Position numbers and translations under genes: made by a program
Part shown: in pieces, positions 8,451 to 17,994 of the stretch
Numbering within the stretch: position 1 is the stretch's first letter
How the letters are laid out: the number at the start of each line of letters is the position of its first letter
Assembly: GCA_012034865.1 (NCBI GenBank)
Contig: JAAUOM010000005.1
Coordinates: 1-64,000 of the forward strand
Length of the DNA stretch: 64,000 bases
Direction of reading: 5' to 3'
Source of the DNA: Acaryochloris sp. CRU_2_0
Lineage (GTDB): Bacteria > Cyanobacteriota > Cyanobacteriia > Thermosynechococcales > Thermosynechococcaceae
The notes under the pieces: generated by a model
The model's input: the letters and a program-made list of their open reading frames with translations, nothing else
What the model was told of the DNA's origin: nothing
The model's database searches: none

Positions 8451-9248
8451 CTAGGACGGAGAAGCAAGTCCCCAATGCTGAATCCGGGCTTTTAACCAGC
8501 CTTGGGCTTGCCAGCGGCTGAGGCTGGCATCAATGTGTTGGTGGAGGGGAACGTAGCGTAAGCCTTTGGGCATGGCAATTGCTAAGGGGTGACGGGCTAA
8601 GGGCTGGGGCAATGGGTGAGCAGTGGGTACTTGTTGAACCCACCCGATTAGAACGGCATGATCTCCAGCAAAAGCATCAATTTCTTTCTCAGTCAGTAAG
8701 GATCTGGCTTGTTGGTATGAATCAACGCCTACGAGGATAGCCGAGGGTAAGGCATACCGGACAATGGCAATGGCTCGTGAGCCTTGGAGGACAGCAATAC
8801 GTTTTTGATTGAGATCTTGAAGGCCGCGGATTTGCGGGCTAAAGGTCAGTAGCGTGGTGCTACTCATCCAATAGGAGCGACTAAAGTGAACCAGGCGTCG
8901 CCGATTATCAGTGGCAGTGAGATTTGCGATCGCAACATCCACCTCCCCCGACGTGACAAGAGCCAAGCGATCTTGGTTGAAGACGGGCTTAAAGATCACC
9001 GCTTGGGCATCTCCTAAGATGTCTAGGGCTAGACCCCTAGCGATATCAATTTCTAAGCCCTGGAGCTGCCCAGATCCATCCCGAAAGCCCAAAGGGCGGA
9101 GATTATCCTTAACAGCGACAATCAAATGGCCCCGGCGTCGAATTTCGGCTAATTCAGCGGCCTGAGCGGTGGCTGTGACGCCCACTAAGCCATAGAACCA
9201 GACAAACAGCAACCCAAGATAAAACCAACGCCTGTGGTGGGCAATCAT
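8451..9248 (-). CDS. periplasmic amino-acid-type solute-binding protein
   Basis: The protein is a member of the bacterial extracellular solute-binding family 3 (about 265 aa). It has a signal peptide (about 1-31), the N-terminal lobe start LAEIRRRGHLIVAVKDNLRPLGF, the EIDIARGLA motif, and a VAIANLTATDNRRRLVHFS segment typical of the ligand cleft. The longer frame opens with TTG at 9266, but an AAGGA 7 nt before ATG 9248 decides the start. No permease or ATPase gene is adjacent, so it either serves a transporter encoded elsewhere or acts as an orphan sensor. Ligand unknown; polar amino acids are the usual class. Confidence 0.82.
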   Translation of the reverse strand: MIAHHRRWFYLGLLFVWFYGLVGVTATAQAAELAEIRRRGHLIVAVKDNLRPLGFRDGSGQLQGLEIDIARGLALDILGDAQAVIFKPVFNQDRLALVTSGEVDVAIANLTATDNRRRLVHFSRSYWMSSTTLLTFSPQIRGLQDLNQKRIAVLQGSRAIAIVRYALPSAILVGVDSYQQARSLLTEKEIDAFAGDHAVLIGWVQQVPTAHPLPQPLARHPLAIAMPKGLRYVPLHQHIDASLSRWQAQGWLKARIQHWGLASPS

Positions 9249-9275
9249 AGGGAGATCCTTTCTCAAAACCTTGCT

Positions 9276-9575
9276 TCAGAGTCCTAGCTGATTCAAGAAT
9301 AGTAAAAATTCTTCCCAAACAAGCCCTTGCTGGATATAGTTGGGCTGGTCTGGATCGTAGGGACCTTGCAGCCGATCAATCGAGAGAATCTTAGCATCGG
9401 CAGGTAAGATGGGGATATCCACATCAAAGGCGGTGGGTCGCATCAGGGAACTGGAGAAACCTCTATAAATGGCAATTTCATCCCGTTCACCCTCAATCTC
9501 AGCTTTGACGATCAATACTTCTTGGGGGTATTGCAGGGTATATTCCTCTAACCGATGTCCTGCACTCATCATCAT
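9276..9575 (-). CDS. conserved cyanobacterial hypothetical (DUF7734-like)
   Basis: This 99-aa soluble protein has a conserved body: RLEEYTLQYPQEVLIVKAE, then DEIAIYRGFSSSLMRPTAFDVD and SIDRLQGPYDP. The same pattern occurs in a small family conserved in cyanobacteria and plastids, with no known function. Three consecutive Met codons start the frame, and the first ATG at 9575 is taken. It sits 27 nt upstream of the solute-binding protein gene and 23 nt downstream of a DUF3177 gene, so the three may be co-transcribed. Confidence 0.7.
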   Translation of the reverse strand: MMMSAGHRLEEYTLQYPQEVLIVKAEIEGERDEIAIYRGFSSSLMRPTAFDVDIPILPADAKILSIDRLQGPYDPDQPNYIQQGLVWEEFLLFLNQLGL

Positions 9576-9598
9576 GGGCTATTGATGCCTCTAGCTTG

Positions 9599-10189
9599 TT
9601 AATATCCCGTGGCTGAGCGCCCCTGTTTCGGTAGGCGGAACAGCAGAAAATAGACAAAGTAGAACCCATACATAATCAGGGCAAAGGTAGCGAGCAACTT
9701 AGTGCGTCCCACGCTCAATTTGGCATGGAAGAGGGCTGCGAACCCATAGGCGGGTTCCAGCCAAACCTGACAGTCATCCGTAGCAGCGGCTGCTTTGGAA
9801 ACAGCACATCCCAAAGCAGGTGCAAGGGCTACTGCTGAAATTAGGCAGAACAAGGTTACCCCCCAGCGCCATGCCGTTAGCATTAGCTTGAGTTTACCGC
9901 GCCGATCATCAATTTCTTCATTGAGATCCACCCAAAACCAGAGGCTGATCGGGATCAGCAGGAACCCCAGAAAGAGGGTCATGAAACTCAGGGGATCTTG
10001 AGTCATCATCAAGTACAGCGTGATTAGGAATAAACTGGCCACTCGCCAATAAATCACTAAGAGGCGACTGATGGGTTGGGCATTTTCCACAATGGCCCAC
10101 ACCAGTAACCCAAAGGGCATAAATACCATAAAGACGAGCGCCAGACGGCAGTCTGTCCAGACGAGCGATCGCATCATTTCCAGGGACAT
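9599..10189 (-). CDS. DUF3177 integral membrane protein
   Basis: A 196-aa protein with about five hydrophobic segments (about 15-33, 45-62, 68-87, 107-127 and 165-187). It carries the conserved features of the cyanobacterial DUF3177 family, including the start LVWTDCRLALVFMVFMPFGLLVWA and a charged loop DLNEEIDDRRGK. The function is unknown; a thylakoid or plasma-membrane location is likely. It heads a run of three same-strand genes with short gaps. The start is ATG 10189. Confidence 0.8.
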   Translation of the reverse strand: MSLEMMRSLVWTDCRLALVFMVFMPFGLLVWAIVENAQPISRLLVIYWRVASLFLITLYLMMTQDPLSFMTLFLGFLLIPISLWFWVDLNEEIDDRRGKLKLMLTAWRWGVTLFCLISAVALAPALGCAVSKAAAATDDCQVWLEPAYGFAALFHAKLSVGRTKLLATFALIMYGFYFVYFLLFRLPKQGRSATGY

Positions 10190-10293
10190 AAATTTCTCAA
10201 GCAGGGGTTCAGCATCTCTACTTTACCCAGAATTGGTTGCCAAAGAGCCAGGAACCGGGATTCTTTCTGGTAAGGCTACCATCGACTCAAATA

Positions 10294-10309
10294 TACTACA
10301 ATCGTAGTA
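10294..10309. promoter_or_regulatory. palindrome upstream of the RHH gene, candidate operator
   Basis: A perfect inverted repeat TACTAC-AATC-GTAGTA lies 40 bp before the ATG of the ribbon-helix-helix gene at 10349, where a repressor would overlap the promoter. Ribbon-helix-helix proteins bind short palindromes and often autoregulate. Assignment to this protein is inference. Confidence 0.4.
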
Positions 10310-10348
10310 CGGTTTTCATGCAGTATCGATACCTATGAGGAAGTAAAC

Positions 10349-10684
10349 ATGCCCATCATTCATTCCGTTCCCACCACCGAAATGCAGGTGACCAGTATTC
10401 GGCTTGAGCGAGAATTAAAAGACAAGCTCAAAGCCCTCTCCGGTCATCAAGGTTATCAAGCCTTGATTCGTGAAATTCTCTGGAACTATGTGCAGCAAAA
10501 ATCTGGGGAATTCAGCTCTACAGTCAAATCCAGCCAAATCTCAGTTTGTTTTCCCGCCACAGCCCAAACTGAGGTTCATTGTGCCTTAACAGGGCAACTC
10601 ATCCACTCTCAAGAACCCATGCAGTTGGGCCTCACAGTAGAAGGGGTCTTAATTCCCCTAAGTTTGGCCAGTTTATCTCCCTAA
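10349..10684 (+). CDS. ribbon-helix-helix DNA-binding protein, cyanobacterial type
   Basis: This 111-aa protein has a short strand followed by two helices (MQVTSIRLERELKDKLKALSG, then GYQALIREILWNYVQ), the Arc/MetJ-like fold that inserts a two-stranded sheet into the DNA major groove as a dimer. After a Ser-rich linker, the C-terminal part (about 60-111) resembles a small beta domain (ISVCFPATAQTEVHCALTGQLI). Such proteins occur across cyanobacteria without a toxin partner, so this is more likely a regulator than an antitoxin. A perfect palindrome at 10294-10309 is a candidate binding site. It is convergent with groEL. Confidence 0.65.
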   Translation: MPIIHSVPTTEMQVTSIRLERELKDKLKALSGHQGYQALIREILWNYVQQKSGEFSSTVKSSQISVCFPATAQTEVHCALTGQLIHSQEPMQLGLTVEGVLIPLSLASLSP

Positions 10685-10686
10685 AA

Positions 10687-10708
10687 AAGGGCGACCGAGG
10701 CCGCCCTT
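10687..10708 (-). terminator. Rho-independent terminator of groESL
   Basis: On the minus strand the stem AAGGGCG, an 8-nt loop and CGCCCTT are followed at once by further T residues, 28 nt past the groEL stop. In the plus direction the hairpin has no T tract after it, so it primarily ends groESL. Confidence 0.8.
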
Positions 10709-10736
10709 GCTGAAAGAAAGCTGGGTTTGAGCAGAC

Positions 10737-12368
10737 TTAGTAGTCGAAGTCTCCACCCATGCCTGCACCTGCTGGCGCATTGTCTTTAGGTTCAGGTTTG
10801 TCAGAGATGATGCACTCCGTCGTCAGTACCATCCCAGCAATAGAAGCGGCATTTTGCAGCGCCGAACGTGTGACTTTAGCTGGATCGACAATTCCAGCAG
10901 CAAACATGTCCACAAACTCGTTGACCGAGGCATCATAGCCCACGTTGAACTCTTTCTCGCGCACTCGCTCAGCGATGACGGCTCCGTTTTGGCCTGCATT
11001 TTCAGCAATTCGCTTTAGGGGAGCGGTTAAGGCTCGTTCTACAATCGTCGCCCCGATCAGTTCTTCACCGGTAAGGGTATCCGCCGCCCAAGCAGCCAGT
11101 TGGGGGCCGAGATGAGCCAAGGTAGTGCCACCGCCAGGGACAATGCCTTCTTCTACTGCCGCTTTTGTAGAGTTAATGGCATCTTCTAAGCGTAGCTTGC
11201 GATCCTTCATCTCGGTCTCCGTAGCTGCTCCTACTTTAATCACAGCTACACCACCGGCTAACTTAGCCAGCCGTTCTTGCAGTTTTTCTTTATCGTAGGA
11301 AGAATCTGTTTCGTCCATTTGCCGACGAATTTGTTCACACCGAGCTTTGACAGCCGTTTCGTTACCTTCGGCCACTAAAGTCGTGGTGTCCTTGGTAATC
11401 GTAATCCGACGGGCTTGACCCATCATTTCCAGTTTGGCGTTTTCCAGCTTCAATCCAGCATCTTCGGTGATCACCTGCCCCCCTGTTAGGACAGCGATGT
11501 CTTCTAGCATCGCTTTACGGCGATCGCCAAAACCCGGAGCCTTGACAGCTGCAACATTCAACACACCCCGTAAACGGTTAACCACTAAGGTGGCAAGGGC
11601 TTCTTTTTCAATATCTTCGGCAATGATCAACAACGGCTTACCCGCACGGGCGGCTTGCTCTAGGACAGGCACCAAATCTTGAACAAGGGTAATTTTCTTA
11701 TCCGTGAGCAGCACATAAGGCTCATCAAGGATGGCCTCCATCCGCTCGGTATCTGTGGCAAAATAGGGAGAAATATAGCCTTTTTCAAAGCGCATCCCTT
11801 CGGTGACCTCTAGTTCAGTGGTCATGGATTTGCCTTCTTCGAGGGAAATGACTCCTTCTTTGCCGACTTTATCCATGGCACTAGCAATCATTTGACCGAC
11901 TTCATCGTCGTTGCCAGCAGAAATGGTGCCGACTTGGGCAATGGCTTTAGAGTCTTCGACGGGGCGGGCATGTTCGGCAATTTTATCCACCAAAAAGGCA
12001 GTGGCTTTTTCAATGCCACGCTTGAGGGAAATGGCATTGGCTCCGGCGACCACATTGCGCATCCCTTCTTTGACCATGGCATGAGCAAGGACGGTGGCCG
12101 TTGTTGTGCCATCTCCAGCCGCGTCATTGGTTTTGGAGGCCGCTTGGCGAATCAGGGCTACCCCGGTATTTTCGACGTTGTCTTCTAGTTCGATTTCTTT
12201 GGCAATGGTGACCCCATCATTGACGATTTGGGGGGCACCAAATTTTTTCTCTAAAACCACGTTCCGACCTTTGGGACCTAAGGTGACAGCAACGGATTCT
12301 GTCAGAATATCCATGCCTCTTTCAAGGGCACGGCGGGCATTTTCGTTATAAATGATGCGTTTAGCCAT
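10737..12368 (-). CDS. groEL: chaperonin GroEL, 60 kDa
   Basis: A full-length 543-aa group I chaperonin. Signatures include [16 protein letters not shown] at the start, the ATP-binding [13 protein letters not shown] and [10 protein letters not shown] segments, and [12 protein letters not shown]. The protein forms a 14-mer double ring that refolds proteins with GroES. The C-terminus ends [10 protein letters not shown] rather than with the long GGM repeats of E. coli, as common in cyanobacteria. It lies 107 nt after groES on one transcript with a CIRCE operator upstream, so this is the groESL-operon copy (often called groEL1). Cyanobacteria usually have a second monocistronic groEL, not in this window. 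Confidence 0.97.
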   Translation of the reverse strand: MAKRIIYNENARRALERGMDILTESVAVTLGPKGRNVVLEKKFGAPQIVNDGVTIAKEIELEDNVENTGVALIRQAASKTNDAAGDGTTTATVLAHAMVKEGMRNVVAGANAISLKRGIEKATAFLVDKIAEHARPVEDSKAIAQVGTISAGNDDEVGQMIASAMDKVGKEGVISLEEGKSMTTELEVTEGMRFEKGYISPYFATDTERMEAILDEPYVLLTDKKITLVQDLVPVLEQAARAGKPLLIIAEDIEKEALATLVVNRLRGVLNVAAVKAPGFGDRRKAMLEDIAVLTGGQVITEDAGLKLENAKLEMMGQARRITITKDTTTLVAEGNETAVKARCEQIRRQMDETDSSYDKEKLQERLAKLAGGVAVIKVGAATETEMKDRKLRLEDAINSTKAAVEEGIVPGGGTTLAHLGPQLAAWAADTLTGEELIGATIVERALTAPLKRIAENAGQNGAVIAERVREKEFNVGYDASVNEFVDMFAAGIVDPAKVTRSALQNAASIAGMVLTTECIISDKPEPKDNAPAGAGMGGDFDY

Positions 12369-12475
12369 GGAAGCTCAACCTCAGGTAAAAGCAGTAATTA
12401 GGGTATTCAGGTGAACAAAACAATCAGCCCAAGGAGATGGGCAGCGGATTCAATCGTCACAACTGGGGGTTGTCC

Positions 12476-12787
12476 CTAGTTGACGATCGCCAAAATATCT
12501 TTTTCAGACAGCAGCACAAACTCTTCACCGCCGAGTTTGACATCTGTGCCAGCATACTTGGAGTAAAGAACTTTGTCGCCTTCTTTGACGTCTAGGGCTT
12601 GGCGAGATCCATCATCATTGCGCTTACCAGGACCAACGGCGGTGATTTCACCCACTTGAGGCTTTTCTTGAGCCGCATCAGGTAGGTAGATACCACCAGC
12701 GGTTTGCTCTTCTGACGCACTGACTTTGACAAATACGCGATCGCCTAAAGGTTTCACTGTAGAGACGCTTAAGGAAATAGCTGGCAT
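12476..12787 (-). CDS. groES: co-chaperonin GroES, 10 kDa
   Basis: A 103-aa co-chaperonin with the family start [17 protein letters not shown], the mobile loop TAGGIYLPD that contacts GroEL, and the roof/base segments GPGKRNDDG and [15 protein letters not shown]. It caps the GroEL ring as a heptamer. It is the first gene of the groESL operon, 36 nt downstream of a perfect CIRCE element, so HrcA repression with heat induction is expected. Confidence 0.97.
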   Translation of the reverse strand: MPAISLSVSTVKPLGDRVFVKVSASEEQTAGGIYLPDAAQEKPQVGEITAVGPGKRNDDGSRQALDVKEGDKVLYSKYAGTDVKLGGEEFVLLSEKDILAIVN

Positions 12788-12823
12788 ATCGGCTCCTCCA
12801 AACTAAATAGTGATTATTGGGAT

Positions 12824-12850
12824 TTAGCACTCTCAACTCCCGAGTGCTAA
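12824..12850. promoter_or_regulatory. CIRCE operator, HrcA binding site
   Basis: TTAGCACTC, nine spacer bases, then GAGTGCTAA: an exact match to the CIRCE consensus, placed 36 nt upstream of groES. On the minus strand a SigA-like -35 (TTGAAT or TTGACT) and an AT-rich -10 lie just upstream of it, so bound HrcA would block the start site. Confidence 0.95.
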
Positions 12851-12937
12851 TCTATCTGAGGTCATCAGTCAAATTCAATCTTGTGACTGTACGGGTTCCC
12901 GAACTTTGGGTCGGGTGGTAGCCTGTTGACAACAATA

Positions 12938-13531
12938 TCAAGGGTGTCGGGTTTGTTCAGGGTGACTCAATCTTGCTGTGGGAACTTCCTGGTGATCGCG
13001 CCTCACTAGTTCAACTCCATCGTGCCCATCGGTAGGCTCTAAATAGACCTTCACTTGTTCTTCGCGGCCAGTGGGTAGAACTTTGCCTATGAAGTCGGGG
13101 TGAATAGGTAACTCTCGATGTCCTCGATCAATCAGCACTAGTAACTGAATCAGCATGGGACGCCCATAGTCATGGATGGCACTTAAGGCAGCACCAATGG
13201 TTCGACCGCTATAAATGACATCATCGACGAGGAGTACAATTTTGCCAGACAGATCCGTGGGCAGCTCGGTTTTACCAGGGGTACGAACGGTAATCTGATC
13301 TAAGTCATCCCGATAAAAGGTAATATCTAAAGTGCCTACGGGGACTTGCACCTGCTCTAATAGGGCGATCTGTTCAGCCAAGGCTGTGGCTAAGGGAATT
13401 CCACGAGTGGGGATGCCGAGTAATACCAACTGATCGAGAGATCCGATGCGTTCAATCACCTCAGACGCCAGACGGGTGAGCGTCCGATGCAACTCTTGAG
13501 AGGAGAGAATCTCAACAACTTTAGCAGACAT
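12938..13531 (-). CDS. pyrR: PyrR, pyrimidine operon attenuator/UPRTase family
   Basis: A 197-aa phosphoribosyltransferase-fold protein with the family order intact: [10 protein letters not shown], the FYRDDL segment typical of PyrR, the PRPP-binding loop [18 protein letters not shown], and [10 protein letters not shown]. PyrR binds UMP and attenuates pyr mRNA in Firmicutes and has weak uracil phosphoribosyltransferase activity. In cyanobacteria no pyr operon is usually attached, and none is here, so the enzymatic role or a distant RNA target is open. The C-terminal 15 residues are polar and look dispensable. Confidence 0.92.
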   Translation of the reverse strand: MSAKVVEILSSQELHRTLTRLASEVIERIGSLDQLVLLGIPTRGIPLATALAEQIALLEQVQVPVGTLDITFYRDDLDQITVRTPGKTELPTDLSGKIVLLVDDVIYSGRTIGAALSAIHDYGRPMLIQLLVLIDRGHRELPIHPDFIGKVLPTGREEQVKVYLEPTDGHDGVELVRRDHQEVPTARLSHPEQTRHP

Positions 13532-13696
13532 GGAGGCAACATTCTAGCAACAGCATCAATTCCAGGTTATCTGGGGAAGATTAAAGGAGACTGGGTTGAT
13601 TTTATGCATTATCACCCAAGTCAACCCTGACCAAACTGGGTATTTCTAGATTAGGAGTATTCAGACTGAGTTGTTCTTTAACTGGATTAAATTGCT

Positions 13697-14005
13697 ATGG
13701 TTCCCAGCTATGACATAGCCAACAGCTATAAAAATATTATGGAAATCTTGGTTGATGAAGAAATTGATCAACAAACTTGTTCTTGGACCTCAGAAGATGC
13801 GCAGCAGGTGAACCGAATTGAAGTGGCTGCCCATGCTCTGAATCATTTACCACCCCTGTACGCCTCTAGCCAAGAAGGGGTGATGTTGCAATATGAGCGT
13901 GCCCAACAGGACTATTATCACGAGATTAAAACGGCTGTTAATAATTCTCTATTGGCAGTGAAGCGCTTGCCTTATAAGGGTTCAACTCCTTTTGATGTTC
14001 GCTAA
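13697..14005 (+). CDS. ComFB-family cyclic-dinucleotide-type signalling protein
   Basis: A 102-aa protein with the ComFB pattern: YKNIMEILVDEEID at the start, IEVAAHALNHLPPLYASS in the middle and the end VNNSLLAVKRLPY. ComFB-like proteins of cyanobacteria have been reported to bind cyclic dinucleotides (c-di-GMP or c-di-AMP) and to affect cell size or competence; that is recalled knowledge. The conserved Cys pattern seen in some homologues is reduced to one Cys here. The gene stands alone between pyrR and argH. Confidence 0.82.
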   Translation: MVPSYDIANSYKNIMEILVDEEIDQQTCSWTSEDAQQVNRIEVAAHALNHLPPLYASSQEGVMLQYERAQQDYYHEIKTAVNNSLLAVKRLPYKGSTPFDVR

Positions 14006-14023
14006 GTTGGGGGGTAGGGTCTA

Positions 14024-15445
14024 TCAATGCAATTGCGATCGCGCCACTTCTATCGCCTGCTGAACCTGCTCAAACCCCGTGCCGCCAAAGCTATTCCGGG
14101 CAGCAACCACCTGCTCAGGAGCAATGGCAGTATAGATATTCTCTGTAAATTGGGGATGAAATCGCTGCCATTCTGGCAGAGTTAGATCCTTGAGTAGCTT
14201 ACCCTCAGCTAAGCAAGCTTTGACGAGGGTACCGACAATATTGTAGGCATCTCGAAAGGGCACGCCTTTGGCCGCCAGATAGTCGGCCACATCCGTCGCA
14301 TTCGAGAAATCCTCACCCACCGCCGCTTGCAGACGAGAGACCTGAAATTCTAGTCCCTCGCTCAACAAAATCGTCATGGCCTCCAGGCAGGCTTTGACCG
14401 TGATTACGCTATCGAAAATCGCTTCTTTATCCTCTTGTAAGTCTTTGTTATAGGCTAGGGGTAAGCCTTTCATGATCACCAATAGGCTTTGCAAATGGCC
14501 AAAGACACGGCCTGATTTCCCTCGCACCAGCTCTGGCACATCAGGATTTTTCTTTTGCGGCATAATACTGGATCCTGTGGCACAACTGTCGCTGAGCTTG
14601 ACAAACCCAAATTCCTCAGAAGCCCACAGAATCACCTCTTCTGCCAGACGACTCAGATGCACCATGATCAAACTGGCCGCACACAGAAATTCAATGGCAA
14701 AGTCGCGATCGCTCACCCCATCTAAACTATTCCGATACAAATCTCGAAAACCCAGTTGCTGGGCCGTATAGTGGCGATCTATGGGAAAAGGTGTCCCCGC
14801 TAAGGCTCCTAACCCTAAGGGCGAGATATTAACCCGTTGCTGAATTTCCCCCAAGCGTTGCCAGTCACGTTCGGCCATTTCAAAGTAGGCCAGCAAGTGG
14901 TGGGCTAAGCTCACAGGCTGAGCCCGCTGCAAATGGGTATAGCCTGGAATCAAGGTCTGGATATGGTCTTCAGCCAAGCTGACCAGAGCTTGTTGAAACT
15001 GACGAATCTGGTGGCGAATCTGGTGAATCTGATCCCGGAGATAGAGGCGAATATCCGTGCCCACCTGATCATTGCGCGATCGCCCAGTATGCAGTTTTTT
15101 CCCTGTATCCCCAATCAGTTCAATCAAACGCCTTTCCACAGCAAAGTGGACATCTTCTGCTTCAATCCCAGGTTGAAATTGACCTTGACGGTATTCCTGG
15201 CGAATTCGCTCTAAACCTTCAGTAATGGCATTGGCTTCAGCAGCAGGAAGAATGCCCGTATGGGTCAACATCTGGACATGGGCTTGCGACCCTGTCAAAT
15301 CATACTCAATCAGCGCGATGTCAAAATGAATACTGGCGTTAAACGCCGCAATAACCGGATTGAGTGCCGATTCAAATCGTTGACTCCAGGGTTGATCCCC
15401 TGGGTCAGCCTTGGCAGAAGAAGCAGAGGGGAAAGAAGAGGCCAA
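14024..15445 (-). CDS. argH: argininosuccinate lyase
   Basis: A 473-aa member of the fumarase/aspartase superfamily. Seen are the substrate-binding segment [12 protein letters not shown], the catalytic region [20 protein letters not shown] and the signature [12 protein letters not shown] with its flexible Ser loop. It splits argininosuccinate into arginine and fumarate, the last step of arginine synthesis, as a cytosolic tetramer. Length and motifs are normal. It is convergent with comFB, 18 nt apart. The window carries no other arg gene. Confidence 0.96.
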   Translation of the reverse strand: MASSFPSASSAKADPGDQPWSQRFESALNPVIAAFNASIHFDIALIEYDLTGSQAHVQMLTHTGILPAAEANAITEGLERIRQEYRQGQFQPGIEAEDVHFAVERRLIELIGDTGKKLHTGRSRNDQVGTDIRLYLRDQIHQIRHQIRQFQQALVSLAEDHIQTLIPGYTHLQRAQPVSLAHHLLAYFEMAERDWQRLGEIQQRVNISPLGLGALAGTPFPIDRHYTAQQLGFRDLYRNSLDGVSDRDFAIEFLCAASLIMVHLSRLAEEVILWASEEFGFVKLSDSCATGSSIMPQKKNPDVPELVRGKSGRVFGHLQSLLVIMKGLPLAYNKDLQEDKEAIFDSVITVKACLEAMTILLSEGLEFQVSRLQAAVGEDFSNATDVADYLAAKGVPFRDAYNIVGTLVKACLAEGKLLKDLTLPEWQRFHPQFTENIYTAIAPEQVVAARNSFGGTGFEQVQQAIEVARSQLH

Positions 15446-15481
15446 AATGTCCGATCCTGCACAATGAAAGGAAATCGCCCC

Positions 15482-15718
15482 CTAGTAGGAGGTAATGCTA
15501 CGAAAAACATAGCCAATAATAAAACCAATAATCAAAGCCCAGACCTGTCCCGACTGAATAAAGTTGTTCCAAGCATTCTCAAAAGAAGAGCCAAGATTAT
15601 CCTGAAATTGGGCGATCCATAGGCTGTGAGTACTCATAGACCAGATCAACTTATGAACCATCGGGCTGTTATTCCCAAGCACTAGAGTTGACTGGAGGAG
15701 CGCTAAGTTCATTGGCAT
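15482..15718 (-). CDS. small single-pass membrane protein
   Basis: About 78 aa, with one clear C-terminal transmembrane segment (VWALIIGFIIGYVFRSI) and a soluble, amphipathic N-terminal part. A GAGG 5 nt before ATG 15718 favours that start over the ATG at 15757. No family is recognised. It lies between argH and a sugar permease gene on the same strand. Tail-anchored small proteins of this form often attach to thylakoid complexes, but nothing here identifies a partner. Confidence 0.5.
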   Translation of the reverse strand: MPMNLALLQSTLVLGNNSPMVHKLIWSMSTHSLWIAQFQDNLGSSFENAWNNFIQSGQVWALIIGFIIGYVFRSITSY

Positions 15719-15828
15719 AGGTTCCTCAAGAAAAGCATCAATTGTTAATGAAAGCATGCCCAGGGCTGAACAGAAACAGTATAAACTGAGAATCCCTGGT
15801 CAGAGGTAGAACTCAAGCTGGGGCAAGG

Positions 15829-16725
15829 CTAACCTTTTAAACCACTGGCTGCTTCCGAGGGCACAATATAGCGCTGCATGATTACAAAAAACAACACCAC
15901 TGGGGCAACGGAAATCACAGATCCTGCGGCAATGAGCCGCCAGTTAAGACCAAAGGCACTAAACAGATTGGAGACAGCAAGGGGTAAGGTATAGTATTCC
16001 GGTTGGTCTAGGATAATCAAAGGCCACAAAAATTCTCCCCAAGCGCCAATAAAGACAAAAATAGCCAGGGTCACTAGGGCTGGACGCACCGAGGGCAGCA
16101 TGATATGCCACCAAATTCCCAACTCTGAGCAACCATCAATACGAGCTGCTTCTTCCAATTCCTTGGGGACTCCTTGGAAGGCTTGCCGTAATAAAAAGAT
16201 ACCAAAGGCAGATGCGATCGCCGGGAAAATCACCCCTAAATAGGTATTTTTCAGTCCTAGTTCCACCGCTAGAACATAGAGTGGAATCATCACAATTTGG
16301 AACGGAATCATAATGGTGGAGATCACCACTGCAAAAATAAATTCTTTGCCCGCAAAATCCAACCTAGCCAGCGGATAAGCCGCCAGAGAACTGAACAACA
16401 CATTAAGGGTGACGGTCAAAGAGGACACCAGTAAGCTATTGACAAAATACTGACCAAAAGGCTGTTGCTGCCAAACCGTCACAAAATTATTCCAAGTAGG
16501 ATGATGCGGGAATAACTGCTTGCAGAAAAAAACAATATTCTCCAAGGGAGACAATGCCAACTCTTTTGAAGCCGACACTGGAAAAATGTTGTCTAACGGT
16601 CCTTTAAAGGCTGTACTCACCAACCACAACAGCGGTAACAGCATTACTAAGGCAATACCGAGCAATAGCAAATACACTGCCCCTCGATACAACCCTCTCA
16701 AAGATCGATGTTGCTGAAGCACCAT
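15829..16725 (-). CDS. carbohydrate ABC transporter permease, MalG type
   Basis: A 298-aa protein with six membrane segments and the EAA loop, here EEAARIDGCSELGIWWHIMLP (about 190-210), which docks on the ATPase. The ending PSEAASGLKG resembles MalG/LacG-type sugar permeases. No binding protein, second permease or ATPase is beside it, which is common for sugar uptake genes in cyanobacteria, where the parts are scattered. Osmolyte (glucosylglycerol, sucrose, trehalose) or maltose-like sugars are possible substrates; the sequence does not decide. Confidence 0.88.
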   Translation of the reverse strand: MVLQQHRSLRGLYRGAVYLLLLGIALVMLLPLLWLVSTAFKGPLDNIFPVSASKELALSPLENIVFFCKQLFPHHPTWNNFVTVWQQQPFGQYFVNSLLVSSLTVTLNVLFSSLAAYPLARLDFAGKEFIFAVVISTIMIPFQIVMIPLYVLAVELGLKNTYLGVIFPAIASAFGIFLLRQAFQGVPKELEEAARIDGCSELGIWWHIMLPSVRPALVTLAIFVFIGAWGEFLWPLIILDQPEYYTLPLAVSNLFSAFGLNWRLIAAGSVISVAPVVLFFVIMQRYIVPSEAASGLKG

Positions 16726-16948
16726 TAATAGTAGGATCCTTTAACCTAATCTCCCCAATATAAAATGACTACTGAGATCATTGCTAACCAGCCCGGTCTG
16801 CGACCGATGTTTGTCGGCAGTGTTGGATGTTATCCCCAAAGCCAGACAAAAGAACTCAATGGTAAGTATTACAGACTAGCAGCAAAGTGAATCCACCGTA
16901 TTCTCATCCTTATAGAAGGCGGTTTAAATCAGAGTGAGTCCACAGGAT

Positions 16949-17338
16949 TCATTCATAATCCGTAATCTGCTTCAAATGGATATGTTTTCGTCCTAAAGAA
17001 ATCTCAAACTCGTCTCCAGGATTGAGTTCCATCTGCTTTGTGTAAGTGGAACCAATCAGCAAATTTCCATTCGATTGGACACTGATGCGATAACTGGCAT
17101 TCCGTCCACCACGTCCATTGCCATTCTGGTTTTTGCTATCTAATTCAACGCCTTCAGCGTCAATCAAAGCGTTCAGAAATTTCATCATGCTAATGCGCTC
17201 AGACCCATCCTCATTAATGGTGTAGTAACCGCATTCTTTTGCTTTTTCTTCACGACTTAAGTCTTCAAGTTGTTTCACCTTGTCAATTAAGGCTTGTCCA
17301 CTTAAAGGCCCGTTTCCTTGTTTCTGTTTTTTAGTCAT
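16949..17338 (-). CDS. cyAbrB-family transcriptional regulator
   Basis: A 129-aa protein in the cyanobacterial AbrB layout: an N-terminal helical region (GPLSGQALIDKVKQLEDLSREEKAKECGYY) followed by a C-terminal AbrB-like domain (SNGNLLIGSTYTKQMELNPGDEFEISLGRKHIHLKQI). In the cyanobacterial family the swapped-hairpin AbrB domain is at the C-terminus, as here. cyAbrBs bind broadly to the chromosome and tune nitrogen and carbon genes. ATG 17338 (MTKKQKQG) fits the family start better than the ATG at 17410. A possible promoter is at 17383-17410. Confidence 0.92.
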   Translation of the reverse strand: MTKKQKQGNGPLSGQALIDKVKQLEDLSREEKAKECGYYTINEDGSERISMMKFLNALIDAEGVELDSKNQNGNGRGGRNASYRISVQSNGNLLIGSTYTKQMELNPGDEFEISLGRKHIHLKQITDYE

Positions 17339-17382
17339 GAGGCTATAAATCCTATTCTGCAATATCACCGGATGAGACAAGA

Positions 17383-17410
17383 ATAATATAAAGGTGATTC
17401 TTGTCATCAA
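17383..17410 (-). promoter_or_regulatory. possible SigA-like promoter of the cyAbrB gene
   Basis: On the minus strand TTGATG and TATTAT are separated by 16 nt, with the predicted start about 40 nt before the ATG at 17338. The motif match is fair and untested. Confidence 0.35.
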
Positions 17411-17994
17411 TAAAGAAAAATTCTACCGTAAATATTTCCATAGACCAAATACTCAGTATATTTGTGTGATTCGACAACGAGAATGATTTGATGTCCACCC
17501 ATATTCAAGAAAAATATGAAAAGGGTTTCGATTTTGCAAAAAATAGCAAAAATAAATGATCTTAACCATAAATACTGAAAATTGACCATCTGATGATCCT
17601 AAGCTGCATTTCTGGCTTGGTCTTGACAATTTCCCGTTTCTAAAGAAATTAAATTCTCCCTTGAGATAGTTACTCAGGGTAATTCTCTATTTACAAATTG
17701 CGAATAACCACTGTAGTTTCTGATCTATATCAATTCCAATTGAAATGCAAGTATTTTGTTGAGTTTGATGATTTATTGCTGGTGTAACCCCAGATATTCT
17801 AGCTGTCTGTTCCCTTAGGATTCTCTAGCTGTAGATGACCCAGATCAATCCATAAACCCTGTGATTTGCCGACTAGAATCCCACTGCAAATACAGCAACT
17901 TGTCTGTTGCCAGAAATCAAGACTTCATCTCTCTGACAAAGCCGACTTAAGCAAGGGTTTCACCAGGTTGCCAAGGCCAACGGATTCATAGGTA
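17411..17994. other. gene-free, AT-rich stretch upstream of cyAbrB
   Basis: About 580 bases without a convincing gene. A 60-codon minus-strand frame (17407-17589) is hydrophobic and AT-driven and looks like chance. No tRNA, terminator or long repeat was seen. Long leader or regulatory DNA for the global regulator gene is a reasonable guess. Confidence 0.4.

Noticed and set aside
16765-16890. 41-codon plus-strand frame between permease and cyAbrB genes
   Set aside because: No Shine-Dalgarno sequence, no recognisable domain, no coupling to a neighbour.
17407-17589. 60-aa hydrophobic minus-strand frame
   Set aside because: AT-rich chance frame with no ribosome site and no family resemblance.
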